Below, one piece after another: positions 1-10,305 of a stretch of DNA of 64,000 nucleotides. The stretch is from the NCBI GenBank assembly GCA_026874595.1, contig CM049306.1, forward strand, positions 10,433,019-10,497,018, read 5' to 3'. The position numbers and the translations under genes are program-made. Under the pieces are notes generated by a model, which was not told where the DNA came from, did no database searches, and worked only from the letters and a program-made list of their open reading frames with translations. Each line of letters opens with the position of its first letter. Within the stretch, counting starts at the first letter, position 1. This DNA comes from Sipunculus nudus (Eukaryota; Annelida; Sipuncula; Golfingiida; Sipunculidae).

Positions 1-586
1 GTAAATGATATTGTAGCTCTCGTGTAAAAGAGGATGGATTTTACCAAACGGGCAGCACCCCGTGAATCTGCTGCACACATGATCACCATGGTTACGGGAA
101 CAACCTGTGAAGAAGAGAACGGTTACATTTTTTTTCAATTTTTTTCCCTAGCCTCTTTTATAAACCTAGAAGATATGAAGGGAAAATGAAATATATAAAT
201 TACCCCACTACAAACAAATATTACTTACACTAAAGGCTCATACAAACACCAACATATATGGACATTGTATGATATGCCTCAGTTTACAGAAGAGGCAAAC
301 GAGATAGATCTTACACCATAATGAATTACTGAAGAAGTATGATGGATAATGCAGACTGCACCGAAATTGTTTAATTAAAACAGCAGTATGTGTATGAGCG
401 AGAGACAGAAAGGTAATTTTACCTTATCACACTTGCCATACTGGTTGTTACTGAAAGGAAAATATAAAATATACACGCGTTTATCAGATATACAATATGT
501 AGATGAGAATCATTTTTGAATGCTTGATGCATTCAGTATCACAGACAATCTACACCTAAAATATTTCTACCTGTGCGAATAACTAG
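1..586. other. AT-rich DNA without recognised feature
   Basis: I see no coding signal, RNA gene or clear repeat here. The stretch holds short T and A runs and ends where a family F1 element begins at the palindrome at 587. Confidence 0.5.
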
Positions 587-1144
587 TGGCCCATGGGCCA
601 TGACGCTCAGCTGAATTCAAGGAATGTTGAACCATGAGCAAAATGACTGCCAGAGTGCAAAAAAAAAAAAAACATGAATTACGTGATAAGTCCTTTGAAA
701 TGGGTTTCATTGGGCTTTTGGACAGATGACCAATTCATTTGAAGGTTTCATAAATAGAAGGAATAATGCATAATAATTTGAAAAGAATACAGGTATTGAC
801 ACCAGTCTGCAGGAACTGATGAAACACTCCATGATCAATATATATCCAAAGAATTATGGCTATTAAGGCATTAGTTATTCAGATTATGGAGCTTTTGAAT
901 AAAATTTTAAATTATTCTTGGGGGTATTTAAGAGCCCTGTTGCTCAAAGAATACGGACAACAGAGGTTGTTTTCAGGTTTCCAAGGAGATTTTTCATGGA
1001 CCTCCCTGGATGTCAAGTTAGAAGATTCTAGGTCCAGTCGTTAAGATTTGTGTCCTGTTAACGGCCGGACTGCCGGACCGACGAACTCCGGACGAAGAGT
1101 GATTGCTATAGCTCAGATGACTATCAGTCAGCTGAGCTAAAAAT
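587..1144 (+). mobile_element. Family F1 non-autonomous element, short copy
   Basis: The 5' end is a perfect 14-bp palindrome (TGGCCCATGGGCCA, 587-600) followed by the core CTCAGCTGA. The 3' end is an imperfect hairpin, AGCTCAGATGACT/AGTCAGCTGAGCT, followed by AAAAAT. The 3' half (about 870-1144) aligns by eye with the longer nested F1 copies at 22.6-23.4 and 24.6-25.4 kb, including the stretch ending TTTCCAAGGAGAT and a GGACGG-like tract. The layout resembles Helentron-associated/pearl-like elements known from bivalves. Class assignment is inference. The 62-codon ORF inside it is not considered a gene. Confidence 0.7.
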
Positions 1145-1769
1145 CTGTTATTTTCAAGCAAGATGTACTTTACAACTTTACATTACAGTCGCCCATGCTG
1201 TCATCTCGGTTCCATATCTTATTTACTATTTTACTATGGGGCTCACCTGTTTGTTGTTTGAACATCGCTCGGCCCTCTGATACCAGAGTTAAATATCGTA
1301 GCTGAAATGGCACAAGCATCAAAGATGGAGTGAATATCATAACATTGATTTAATGAATATTACTTATCGTAATTAAACATTTCATTTAAATAAGATTGGC
1401 AGCCTCCCTTAATTTACATTTGTTAGGAAATAAATTGCATAAAAACCGAAAAAATACTGGGCTAGCATTAAGAAAATGTAAAATAAATTCGACAATTTCT
1501 GGTTAAATGTCAGTGTGCTGTTTCGCAGAGTATTTGATGATTAAGATTAAATATTGTATTAATGTTTTTCAAAATGGAAAACTGTATTGCTCTCCTGTCT
1601 TCACCTGCTTGCAAATCTAAAAATGAAATTATATTTAAGGTAATAAAATTTGGCACACTTTGGTTTAACATTCGATAGCCATTAAAATGTTGTTTTTCAA
1701 ATGCAAGGTATCCCAAATGCTACCTACTGTTTTCTTCAATGAATAAACATCTTAAAATTAATAAAACAA
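1145..1769. other. AT-rich spacer
   Basis: No supported gene or repeat is seen. The short minus-strand ORF at 1510-1716 has no recognisable features. Confidence 0.4.
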
Positions 1770-2169
1770 GGGACCTATGGGTCACGACGCTCAGCTGTTA
1801 TATATGATAAAAAAATAAAAAAATATTTTTTAGAAATGAGGCACATGCTGGTTTTGTGTGGTAATAAATATAAGCTGTATTATAAGTTGTGGGTGTTTAG
1901 CTTATGTATGATTTTGATGGTATCTTTGGAGACAGGGAAGAGGATTGATTTCATTTATTTTATTAACAAATGGAGTGCTATTATCACACAGATTTTGACT
2001 TGGCCATATAACTTATAAGCAGAACATATAATATAAGAGTTTAACTATTTATTAAAAAAAATACAAATATTGTCCCAAATATAATTTTTATTAAAAATAA
2101 TAAGAGAATCATATGATTTTTTAAAATGAAATATAACTGATATGATTATTAAAATAATATTAAAGAATA

Positions 2170-2193
2170 TATTCATGAATGCATTCATGAATA
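2170..2193. repeat. 24-bp perfect palindrome
   Basis: The 24 bases are fully self-complementary around the centre GAATGCATTC, inside a very AT-rich stretch with no gene. It could be a chance structure or the trace of an element end. Confidence 0.6.
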
Positions 2194-2899
2194 CATTTTG
2201 AAAGTATTTGCACGAGTATTCATATACTTTCATTTTTACCTGAATTCCCATTCTTTATGCAAGAAATTTTATAATGGAGTACATAATCATATTCGTATTT
2301 AAATACAATTACAAAGTATTTGCATCATGTCTGGTATTTATTCAGTTTTCACCAAACAATGATTTTGAGAATCCAGAATATACAAAATTCACACATTTAA
2401 ATAATGATCATAAGTACCTGGTTTTATGGCTTTTATTTATATTAAAAAATACCCGTAAAAAATTCATTTTGGACTAATTTCACATCAATGTACACACTAG
2501 ACACAGTAGGAATCTAGATTAATATTATCAACTGCATCTTTGTCTATCATTAATTTCCTTCATATAATCCCTAATGATTAGTAATGAATAATATGATTTA
2601 CTTCTTTATCATTAAAAATGAACTGAAAAATGCCATAGGTGACTGCATGGTGTTATTTGGAATATGTGACATTCTACCCATCGATACAAGAATCTTATAT
2701 CATCAGTAACTGCAAGTTAATTTCCTTTTATTATAAACTAACAAATTCCTTTTCTATTTTTCTTTAATTTGTTATTAAAAACCAAGAAAAATTTATTAAT
2801 TTATTGTTTATTGTTATGTTGTTGGTTAAAACTACTAGATGAGTTGGGTTGGACACCTGGATCAACTGTGGCTGGCCATAAGCTGCCTGGATTCTCGCC

Positions 2900-4245
2900 T
2901 CAAGCGTGCATAATTTGATGAAAGGTCAAAAAGGTCAACATACAGGTGACTCAAGAGGGGCTGGAGAGAGCCAAAGTCTGACAGGGTCTCATAAAAACAT
3001 TAATAAAAGCTACAATATTTGGCCAATTTCTTTCAGCTTTCTAAACTAAAAAGCTGAAATCCTTATGTGTGCATGATATGAAAATTATATCAACAGTGCT
3101 CTCAGGAAACAAACGTGCCATGGTCACAGTTGGGCAAAATTTAAGGTACTAATTTTATATTTATACTAATAACTTATATAATTTGAAAAATTCAGAACTA
3201 ATTTTGGGTATTCAATTGAATCTTGATTAAATAATGTTACATCCCTGACAATAAAATCTCTAGCTTCAGCAATGCCCTTGTTAAGGGAGTAAATATATTT
3301 CTTGATTTTTTACAAAGTGCATTATGTTTGGGCCCATAACTTAAAAAAAATACACAATACTGGCATCATTTCTGGCATGTGCATAGCGAATGTATAGAAA
3401 TATATGTATATTATATATGATCAAAGTCAGATCAGTGGTTTTGATATTAGGCAGTCTTAAAGTGTAACAATGGGTTTTTAATGGAAAAATGAAGTTTTTC
3501 ATTGATATCTCGAAGGAATTAAGTTCTAGTGACCAAATTCTTGGCATGGTAGGGGATTTTGGAGAAATCTAACTGTATGCCAAATTTAAGGAACTTAGAG
3601 CTGAAGCTCGGGAGCTGAGCTCTAGCAAACTGCATAACACTAGCAATATGTGACATGGTGCTTGAAAACTTGAATAAAATCTACAGTTTTTGATCAACTG
3701 GTTTCAAATTTTTGGTGTTAACAGTTGAAATGCTAACAAAAACATGCTGTGAAAATTAGATCCACAGCAGTTACAGCAAAAAAACGTGCCATGGTCAAAA
3801 TTGGGCAAAATTTAAGGTACCAATTTTTTATTTTTGCAAATATTTTAAAAAATTTAAAAGATTTTGATCTAATTTTGGGTATACAATTTAATTTTGATTA
3901 ATAAAAGTAATATTACTGGAAAAAAAGTGCTTAGCTTTAACAAGTTTTGTGTTAAGTGATAAAATTTCTTTCCTGATTATTTACAAAATGCATTATGTTT
4001 GGGCCCATAACTTTTTTAAATTATATAATACAGACCTAATTTCTGGCATGTACATAGGAATTATATAGAGGATTATTTATAGGAAATATGAGGAAAAACA
4101 GATGATTGGTTTTGATATTAGGCAGTCCTGAAGTGTGAAAATAGGTTTTTAATAAAAAATTGAGGTTTTTCCTTAATTTCTCAAAGGAATGAAGTCGCAA
4201 AGACCCAGTTTTCGGCTTGGTAGGAGATCTTGGGGACATCTAACA
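2900..4245 (+). repeat. Diverged 671-bp direct repeat (two units)
   Basis: Two anchor strings recur at exactly the same offset of 671 bases: AAACGTGCCATGGTCA at 3111 and 3782, and GGGCCCATAAC at 3330 and 4001. Between them the sequences stay collinear. Unit 1 runs from about 2900 to 3570 and unit 2 to about 4245. Exact boundaries are uncertain. The second unit runs directly into the (GGAC)n tract and the F1 3' end. Confidence 0.75.
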
Positions 4246-4298
4246 TTATGCTGAATTTTGGATTCCTAGGTCTTACGGTTTCAAAACGTGCCACATCT

Positions 4299-4351
4299 AC
4301 GGACGGACGGACGGACGGACGGACGGACGGACAGACGGACGGACGACGGAC
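4299..4351 (+). repeat. (GGAC)n tetranucleotide tract
   Basis: About 13 copies of GGAC with two variant units sit immediately upstream of an F1 3' end, the position such a tract holds in pearl/CvA-type elements. Shorter relatives occur before other 3' ends at about 1060-1100, 28015-28035, 29640-29665, 40645-40690 and 44255-44280. Confidence 0.85.
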
Positions 4352-4542
4352 AATGGACCACGACTATAGCTCAGATGACTTATAGTCAGCTGAGCTAAAA
4401 ATAGGCAAAATATCATCTTTTCTTTCAAAATATAGAGTAAAAAAAGATATGGCTTGTTGAAATTGAAACATGAAATATTCCAATGATGACGCCATGTTGA
4501 TTACTATGTAAACATGATGACATACTGATCGGCAGTGATTAC

Positions 4543-4639
4543 CTGTTAACTGCATCCCAAAGTAAAGTAATAACACCGCAGCCGTCAGGTTGATAAGGTT
4601 ACGGCGGACACGGAGCCTCGGTACCATATCTTCTAGTTC
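4543..4639 (-). CDS. Candidate internal exon encoding a membrane segment
   Basis: Read on the minus strand, a 97-base stretch begins after an acceptor-like TTGCTCCAG and ends before a donor-like CAG/GTAATC. It encodes about 32 residues beginning ELEDMVPRLRVRR and continuing NLINLTAAVLLLYFGMQLTG, that is, a basic stretch followed by a single hydrophobic segment typical of a transmembrane helix. CpG-containing Arg codons (CGT, CGC) stand out against the AT-rich surroundings, which supports real coding. The enclosing open frame reaches 4364-4726, but its outer parts are AT-rich and run into an F1 repeat end, so they are probably intronic. The start of a multi-pass transporter is possible. I do not recognise the family and see no neighbouring exon in the window. 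Confidence 0.45.
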
Positions 4640-4726
4640 CTGGAGCAAATCATACATTTTTATTTTATTCTCAACTAACATAATAAATTCAAAGAAAAAA
4701 ATGTTATAACTATATTTTATGGTCAA

Positions 4727-5540
4727 ACGGAGAGTTGCATTTAAATGATTTCTGTTTTACCCTTCAAGGCTATTTAATGACACGTAGTTGGCGTGTTTAT
4801 GGGATATTATGTTTTTATGCATGCTCCTATGAACAGCCCAGAATGCATGCATTAAGACAGGCATCGGGGCAGAGGTGGGAGCTTTAACCATCAGACTTCG
4901 TGCTTCGCTGGTTATATCCAGTTTAACTGAAATTGTTCTCTTGTTTATAACTGTTCCCCTGCAGCCAGATCCATGAGAACAATTGCATCTGTGTCAATCA
5001 AAACAACAATGTCAGAGATAAAAGTATAGCATAATTTTAAATAAAAACAAATCACCTGAATATAGGGGTCGGTCTGAAAGTCATGTCAGTAGATAATGAC
5101 GTATCAAATAATAACAGATGCGTAGGAACCTTGGCTTCACTAAATGCATATTAAGCGAACCATTTTTCCTGCTTGCAGCGCTAAGGTCCTTATTCGAACC
5201 TTTCAGTTCTTAAAACTATCTAACGGCATGCGTAAGATATCAGGTTTCCTCAATGTTTATAAACTTTTGCTCTGGATATATACACCATCATAGAGAATAT
5301 TTTATGCTGCTTAAGTGTGTACATGCCAAGTGGTCTAAGAGTAAGGCAGTTCTCACAACCCTTCTTCTCAGTGAAAAGGTAACCAAAAAGCATAAAAATA
5401 AATTGAGAAGACATACTGATGAAGAATGAGAACGGCATGGATGATATACTATTAGACAAGCGAAGAAAAACGGAATCTAGAAAGTCATGGAGGACATAGT
5501 GCCACCATTTGACAGCTGATCTTTTATTTTTTACGTACCA
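4727..5540. other. Spacer, nothing recognised
   Basis: No convincing coding, RNA or repeat signal is seen. The 69-codon minus-strand ORF at 5250-5459 looks random. Confidence 0.4.
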
Positions 5541-5711
5541 TTATTGGTTAATGTTACATTATCGATTATTTTTCAAACGTTATCGGTTGGGTATTACATT
5601 ATCAGTTGATTTGTTATAACGATATCAGTTTGTGTTACATTATCGGTTAAATTCTTATTACATTATCGGTTAATGTTACATTATAAGATGATTATTACAT
5701 TATCAGTTGTA
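5541..5711. repeat. Degenerate minisatellite, TTACATTATCGGTT-type
   Basis: Six to eight diverged copies of a short motif (consensus near GTTACATTATCGGTTA, spacing about 17-30 bases) are strung together. Insertions vary the spacing. No gene overlaps it. Confidence 0.6.
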
Positions 5712-6046
5712 ACAGGCCGTCTGGCAAGAAACTACATTTTCCTGGCTATACTGGTGAGCGCAATATTAATGAATCTGATCCCATAATTATATGCTCAACA
5801 TATTGAGTGATTAGTCTGGACCCAAAATGCTTGGCTGCATTTTCGTTGGCATTTTGTCTAGTATTATTAAAGAAACTGTTGTTTTCATTACTTCACTTGT
5901 GTGTGTTTGTGTAGTTGTTAGAAATGCTAGCATGAAAATAATAAAAAATAAATAAAAAGTAAAAAACAAATAGGTCTCTATCCATCTGTGATGTTATCTT
6001 TCAGCAAAACGGGGCTACATTTTCTTCCAGTTAATTAGGACTTAGA

Positions 6047-6274
6047 ATGAATTGTGATAGCGGGGGGGGGGGGGGGGGACCTAATGAGTTTATATTCTGG
6101 AGCTTCATGGAGACCCCCGAGGTCAAAACAAGAAGTGTAAGTAGTACCCATAACGACGAAGCCCTTAATGTGTTAGTTGATGGTCAAAGACATTTAGAAA
6201 ACCAAATAAGAGAGCTTATTGATGAAATACGTTCTCCAATCCGAGGAGAAATATTCGGCCCTAGACTCAACTAA
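6047..6274 (+). pseudogene. Short ORF, possibly the gag start of the downstream Ty3/gypsy element
   Basis: A 75-codon frame contains a run of Gly codons made by an 18-base G tract, then from the internal ATG at 6107 a hydrophilic stretch beginning METPEVKTRSVSSTHNDEAL and ending with a charged, helix-like segment (HLENQIRELIDEIRSPIRGE). Ty3/gypsy gag proteins often begin with such charged helices, and a gypsy pol remnant follows on the same strand. No gag hallmark (zinc knuckle, major homology region) is visible, so this is a guess from position and composition. It could equally be a random frame. Confidence 0.2.
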
Positions 6275-6734
6275 GTCCATGTATCCTCTTTCTTAAATGA
6301 CCAGTTGATAAAACCTGGCGGGTCATGTAAGGCAAGTATCGTGTCTTATTAAGTATATTGGTATTTTTAATTTGAAATTTCCAGCTGAGGGATGGGTACG
6401 GATTTGGAAGAACCAGTTGAGGGATGGGTACAAGAAAAAGTAAATATCTTTGATGTTAAAGTAGAGGAAGCCTTTCTTATTAAAGGGGAGCACGGAACTG
6501 GTACAGAAATGAGACAATCTAGTCCGGTAAATTATAGGATGTAATGTTTTTTTGAGAAAATACGAATGTTTACGTCAAGGTAATCAATAGAGTCCAGGAT
6601 AGTAATTTCTGTAATGACACTTTGGATATGGTATGTGAATCTGCCTCAAAAATTTATTCAGATGCATGAATTTTGCATGGGGCATCTAGGGCTTTTTTTT
6701 CAATCCCAAATCAGTTTGTAGGTAACGTTGTCAT

Positions 6735-6920
6735 GTAGATGAACAAGCACAGCTTGTAGATGGTCCAGTTCTAGTGGAGCCCTCAGCTAGAGCAGATATC
6801 CTACCAGCCTGATATGTTACAGAAGGTTGCTACACTGTAAACAACAGAAAAATTTGTTTGGGTGTCATGAATGAAGGGCCGAGCATTATTACCATCCAAT
6901 TCGGAAAAGTGTCGCTATTC
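6735..6920 (+). pseudogene. Ty3/gypsy pol remnant, protease-RT linker
   Basis: This frame carries GPVLVEPSARADILP at about 6762-6806 and then VNNRKICLGVMNEG. The pattern matches the conserved stretch between protease and reverse transcriptase in many Ty3/gypsy polyproteins (a VLVEP motif followed by a short beta-rich segment). A TGA at 6810-6812 interrupts it, so it is dead. The RT part follows about 1.2 kb downstream on the same strand, with a LINE fragment of opposite orientation between. The homology call is from memory of the family. Confidence 0.55.
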
Positions 6921-7309
6921 ACAGAACATAATGATAAATGCAATCTTCCATGATAGAGTGAGATATCTGGTATAACAGCAAGTGTCCGTGTGTCAGGGTA
7001 AATTGAACCGTTCCAGGGGAATGCATTTTAATATCATGGAAACAGGTACATGATGAGTCTGTGTGTGAGACATTTGTATTCAAGATGGGACAGATAAGTC
7101 CTATCTGAAGGGATTTATTTATTTGAAAATATTTATACAGTTTGACGTAATAGCCTGATCTTGCGCAAGTACCTGGATAAGATGACAATAGTAATAAAAC
7201 AATCAGAATATGAAATGAGGTACAAGTGAGTACATGCATGCAAAAATGGAATATAAAATATGTACAATATCAGATGATTTAAGTAGAAATTCTAGATTCT
7301 AAAATTCTA

Positions 7310-8040
7310 ATGTTCGTTAGCAGCCCTCTGGATATCAAGTGCTTGAGGCATTTCTTGAATGTATATAGGGAAAGGTTTTCTTTAGTTTCTGTTGATAGAC
7401 TATTTCATACTTTGGGGCCCATGAATTTAAATGAGTCCCCTGCGCTGAATCTGATCTAGTGCATTAGTATGGACACTCCGCGCATATGTGTTTGGTCAGT
7501 CATATATGAGAGGCACTGATTGTTTAAACATTTGTAAACCAACACGCAGGTGAGGTATTTGCAATGTTCTTCTTATGACTGAATGCCCGGCATTATTCTA
7601 AGGTCATCACAAGTACATTCCTAATCAAATCCTCGGCTGGTAAAAAGAACGGCCTGGTTCTGAAATTTCTGCATTTACTTAAAATTTTAGCAGTTGTATA
7701 CCCCCGTATCGTCATGCAATAGTCAAAGTTTGGCTAGATGAGGCCCTTATAGATCTTAAGATGTACATCCTCAGGTAACAATCAACTGATTCTGATTGAC
7801 GTAACAATTATAGAAGATAACACTCTTGATATCTGTACGATTTGCTTTGTCCAGCATAATAAAGGGATGAGCCCCAAAAACTTTTCATCAGATGAAGCAT
7901 TGAAAGTGGCAGATTTATTCCAACGAAGAAAGGCGAGTAGATTTGGATTTTTATGATATTTTACCCAGCAAGATAAGAAAGAAGGATTAAGTTCAAATCA
8001 GTCTTCCATACCAAGGATTACCACCTCATCACAAACAAGA
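7310..8040 (-). pseudogene. LINE (non-LTR) reverse transcriptase C-terminal remnant
   Basis: On the minus strand the translation shows, in order, a KFLGLIPLLCW segment (the FLG...W motif after the RT palm), a YKGLI...PNFDYC segment (the P-x-x-DYC motif of CR1/jockey/L2-like LINEs), and near the 3' end a SWAPKYEIVYQQKLK segment followed by a short basic tail (the G-x-LWN-LP region). Several stops and frameshifts break it, and upstream RT motifs and the endonuclease are missing. It is therefore a 5'-truncated, inactive copy. AT-rich DNA at 7090-7310 may be its 3' UTR. It lies inside a Ty3/gypsy remnant of opposite orientation, so it probably inserted there. Confidence 0.65.
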
Positions 8041-8131
8041 GGTTAAAGAATAAGTACAAAAGTTTTGAGAAGAGCATTTTTTGTCGCTCTGAGAGCCCCC
8101 GCGCTACATCAGTATTTGTTGTTAGAAGTCC

Positions 8132-8992
8132 GGTGTCATTGGATTCTGCATTCTAGCGACTTTTCAGCGCATCATGGAAAGTATCTTTGGGGATCTTAAT
8201 TTCTCTGATATCATCTTGTTCCTTGATGATATATTAATCCATTCAAGTACATTCGATTCACATATAGAAAGGCTGGATAGAGTGTTGGGAAGACTGAAAC
8301 TGAACAGTAAGAAGTGTAGCTTGTTTAAAGGCCCCTTGACTTGTTGATTAGTCAACTTATCGCAGTAGACTCTGGTAAAGAAGAGAATGTCAGGGATTGG
8401 TCAGTTTCTCAAACATCGGAACAACTGCGGTCTCATTGGGGTTAGCGTCGTATTATAGGTAGTGTGTGCCTCCATTCTCATGCATTTTCCCCTTTGAATC
8501 AGCTTTTGAGTGATGCCCCCCCCCCCCCCCCCCAAGGCAGGGGAGCCCCCAGTCTGTAACCATGGAATGAAGAAGCTGACTCATCCTTCAGAAGGATAAA
8601 GGAGGTGCAGGCAAGTAACCCTCACGTGACTTTTTTGTTGAAGTAAACGCATGATTGCAAGGACTCGGTGCTTGTTTAAGTCAGTTCGATGCCAGTGGGG
8701 CACTCCATCCTATCGCATATGCAAGCCGTACCTTAAAAGCAGCTGAAAAGTGTTACCCAAACTACTTCATCTTTAAGTTGGAATTACTCTTAAGTAAGCG
8801 GTGGCGCAAAAGTATACAGAGATTACTTATTATGGTCACATGTCATTTTTGTTGACAGATCGCTGTCCACTGTTGTACTTAGATATGGTTGAGCTTGGTG
8901 CTACAGTACAAAGCTGGTTGGCACAGCTTGTTCCATTTGATTTTGAAGTACGGTTTAGATCAGGGGGTCAAACAGATGCGCAGACGCCTTGA
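8132..8992 (+). pseudogene. Ty3/gypsy reverse transcriptase-RNase H remnant
   Basis: The RT part starts with GFCILATFQRIM (the FGL-x-NAPATFQ motif) at 8141 and contains the catalytic LFLDD (usual form Y/F-x-DD) at 8216-8230, then a TGA at 8345. A further frame holds the TSEQLRS...ASYYR segment typical of the RT-RNase H connection. A C tract at 8518-8533 and a WNEEADSSF piece (8563) follow. RNase H is read at 8655-8855 (LGACLSQFDASGALHPIAYA) and, after a frameshift near 8800, at 8801-8992 with LLTDRCPLLYLD and WLAQLVPFDFEVRFRSGG. At least four breaks make it non-functional. Domain order and wording match gypsy pol of invertebrates. No flanking LTRs were found. Confidence 0.85.
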
Positions 8993-9157
8993 GCCGGTAT
9001 CCTCCTAATAGAGTACTGAAGATGTTATAGTAGCATTACAAACAACTACTGTAAGTACAGTCACAGACAACCAACAGCACTACTGGTGTAGCTCCACACA
9101 CTCTGCTGTACGTAGAGAGCCAACCATACCCATTGATCACTTGTGAACCAAACTGGT

Positions 9158-9480
9158 ATTAATTGGGAAGAAAATTTTGAGCAGTCACAAGCTGATGTGC
9201 TGCAGAATGCTCATAAAATAGTGGAAAGGAGAATGCGGCATTGATATCAGGTATGATCGATCCATTTCAGATAGGTGAGAGAGTTCTCTTGTAGAAATGT
9301 TCATATGAGGGAAGGCATCGACTAGAGAATAAATTCCATATAGATTCATATGTAGTGACATACGGCTTGGGCAATTTTTACTCGATTCGTCCAGCTGTGG
9401 AAGGTTCAAGAATATGAATAGGAAACTGTTAATACGTGACCCGAGGTCACAGGGTTGGGATCTAGCAAATGATACTCAGT
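9158..9480 (+). pseudogene. Ty3/gypsy integrase C-terminal remnant
   Basis: After the RNase H part, a frame from 9158 reads NWEENFEQSQADVLQNAHK and then, shifted, GERVLL and RHRLENKFHIDSYVVTYGL near 9274-9400. This resembles the end of gypsy integrase (helical segment, VGD-x-VLL strand, G-R-x-K-L-x-x-x-W-x-x-x-x-Y-V-V motif). Only about 165 bases separate it from RNase H, so the zinc-binding and catalytic DDE parts have been deleted. Stops are present. A further acidic frame at 9540-9680 may be the polyprotein tail. Confidence 0.55.
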
Positions 9481-9837
9481 CCATGAATCAGATAGGAGAT
9501 ATCTGAATCTGTAGAATCTGATAAGGAGGGAGACCAGTTCTTCCATATAAGTTTGAACAAGGTGATCAAGTTATCAGTGAAGGAGAACCTGTCTTAGCGG
9601 AGGGACTTCATAATGAGAGGGATGTCATGGAGGGACCGGTTGTGTCAGGTACAAAGGTACAACATTCTTATCCACATTAATTGCCTCGGTTGCGTCTTCT
9701 CTCAGATCCATTAACATTGCCTTCCTTATGGCTTGTTGCTCTCTCATTGCTTAGCATGGCGTCTCCAGCTTCCAGCGTCTGTACCCATTAAATGGAGCTA
9801 TTTGATTTTTAAGGCCTAAAATGTCACTTTGTAATAG

Positions 9838-9866
9838 GAGTACAGTCGGCTGAGCTAAATATTGTA
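9838..9866 (+). mobile_element. Solitary degenerate F1 3' end
   Basis: The string GAGTACAGTCGGCTGAGCTAAA matches the F1 3' terminus (CAGTCAGCTGAGCTAAAAAT) with one substitution and a shortened A run. No F1 body is seen upstream. Confidence 0.45.
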
Positions 9867-10040
9867 TTAGATTTGTTGCAGCTGCTATTGTTAAATTGTG
9901 TTTGCTTTAATGCAGTCATAATTTATTTTATGGAACAATGTCAGAGTGTTATTTTCACAACTTTGATATTCAGATGTAAAGAGGACATTTACATATTATC
10001 GTAGAGACAAGGCCTCTGTATCTCACCTTTTTAGATGGGT

Positions 10041-10305
10041 ATTCTGGACTTGCATTCGATAAGGTACTAAGTAGTCTACAGAACTACCTAAGGCATCTCA
10101 ACAGTCGTTGATATTTTATCCATGATCTTGGTACAAATGATTTATATGATGAGTCCATCACCCTATCAAGCCTTTTTGAGAAAGCATTGACGTTTTTAGA
10201 CCCGTTACATGAATGTAATGTAAACCCAAAATGTATTTATATCAATAATCCAGAGAACTATCGTCACCTAGGCAAATCAGGTAAAATTCAGTACTTTCAA
10301 TAAAA
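10041..10305 (+). pseudogene. Possible SGNH/GDSL-like fragment
   Basis: A frame with one in-frame TGA (at about 10109) reads FDKVLSSLQNYLRHLNSR, then YFIHDLGTNDLYDESI and about 50 further residues to a TAA near 10303. The I-H-x-L-G-T-N-D-L string looks like block III (G-x-N-D) of SGNH hydrolases, a domain also found in ORF1 of some LINEs and in other invertebrate transposon proteins. The catalytic GDS and D-x-x-H blocks are not seen. The open stretch is longer than usual for this AT-rich DNA. The call is tentative. Confidence 0.25.

Larger units (their letters stand above)
1770..4401 (+). mobile_element. Region bracketed by F1-type 5' and 3' ends
   Basis: An F1-type 5' end (GGGACCTATGGGTCA then GACGCTCAGCTG) lies at 1770-1797. 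An F1-type 3' end lies at about 4360-4401, with a (GGAC)n tract before it, a hairpin CTCAGATGACT-TAT-AGTCAGCTGAG, and terminal GCTAAAAAT. Whether the two ends belong to one 2.6-kb element or to two broken ones cannot be settled. The interior differs from the nested F1 copies and holds a 671-bp direct repeat, as many pearl-type elements carry tandem cores. Confidence 0.45.

Noticed and set aside
8518-8533. C and G homopolymer tracts (also 6061, 14569, 21281, 54907, 62020) as functional sites
   Set aside because: They occur in unrelated settings and are common slippage products. I see no shared flanking motif.
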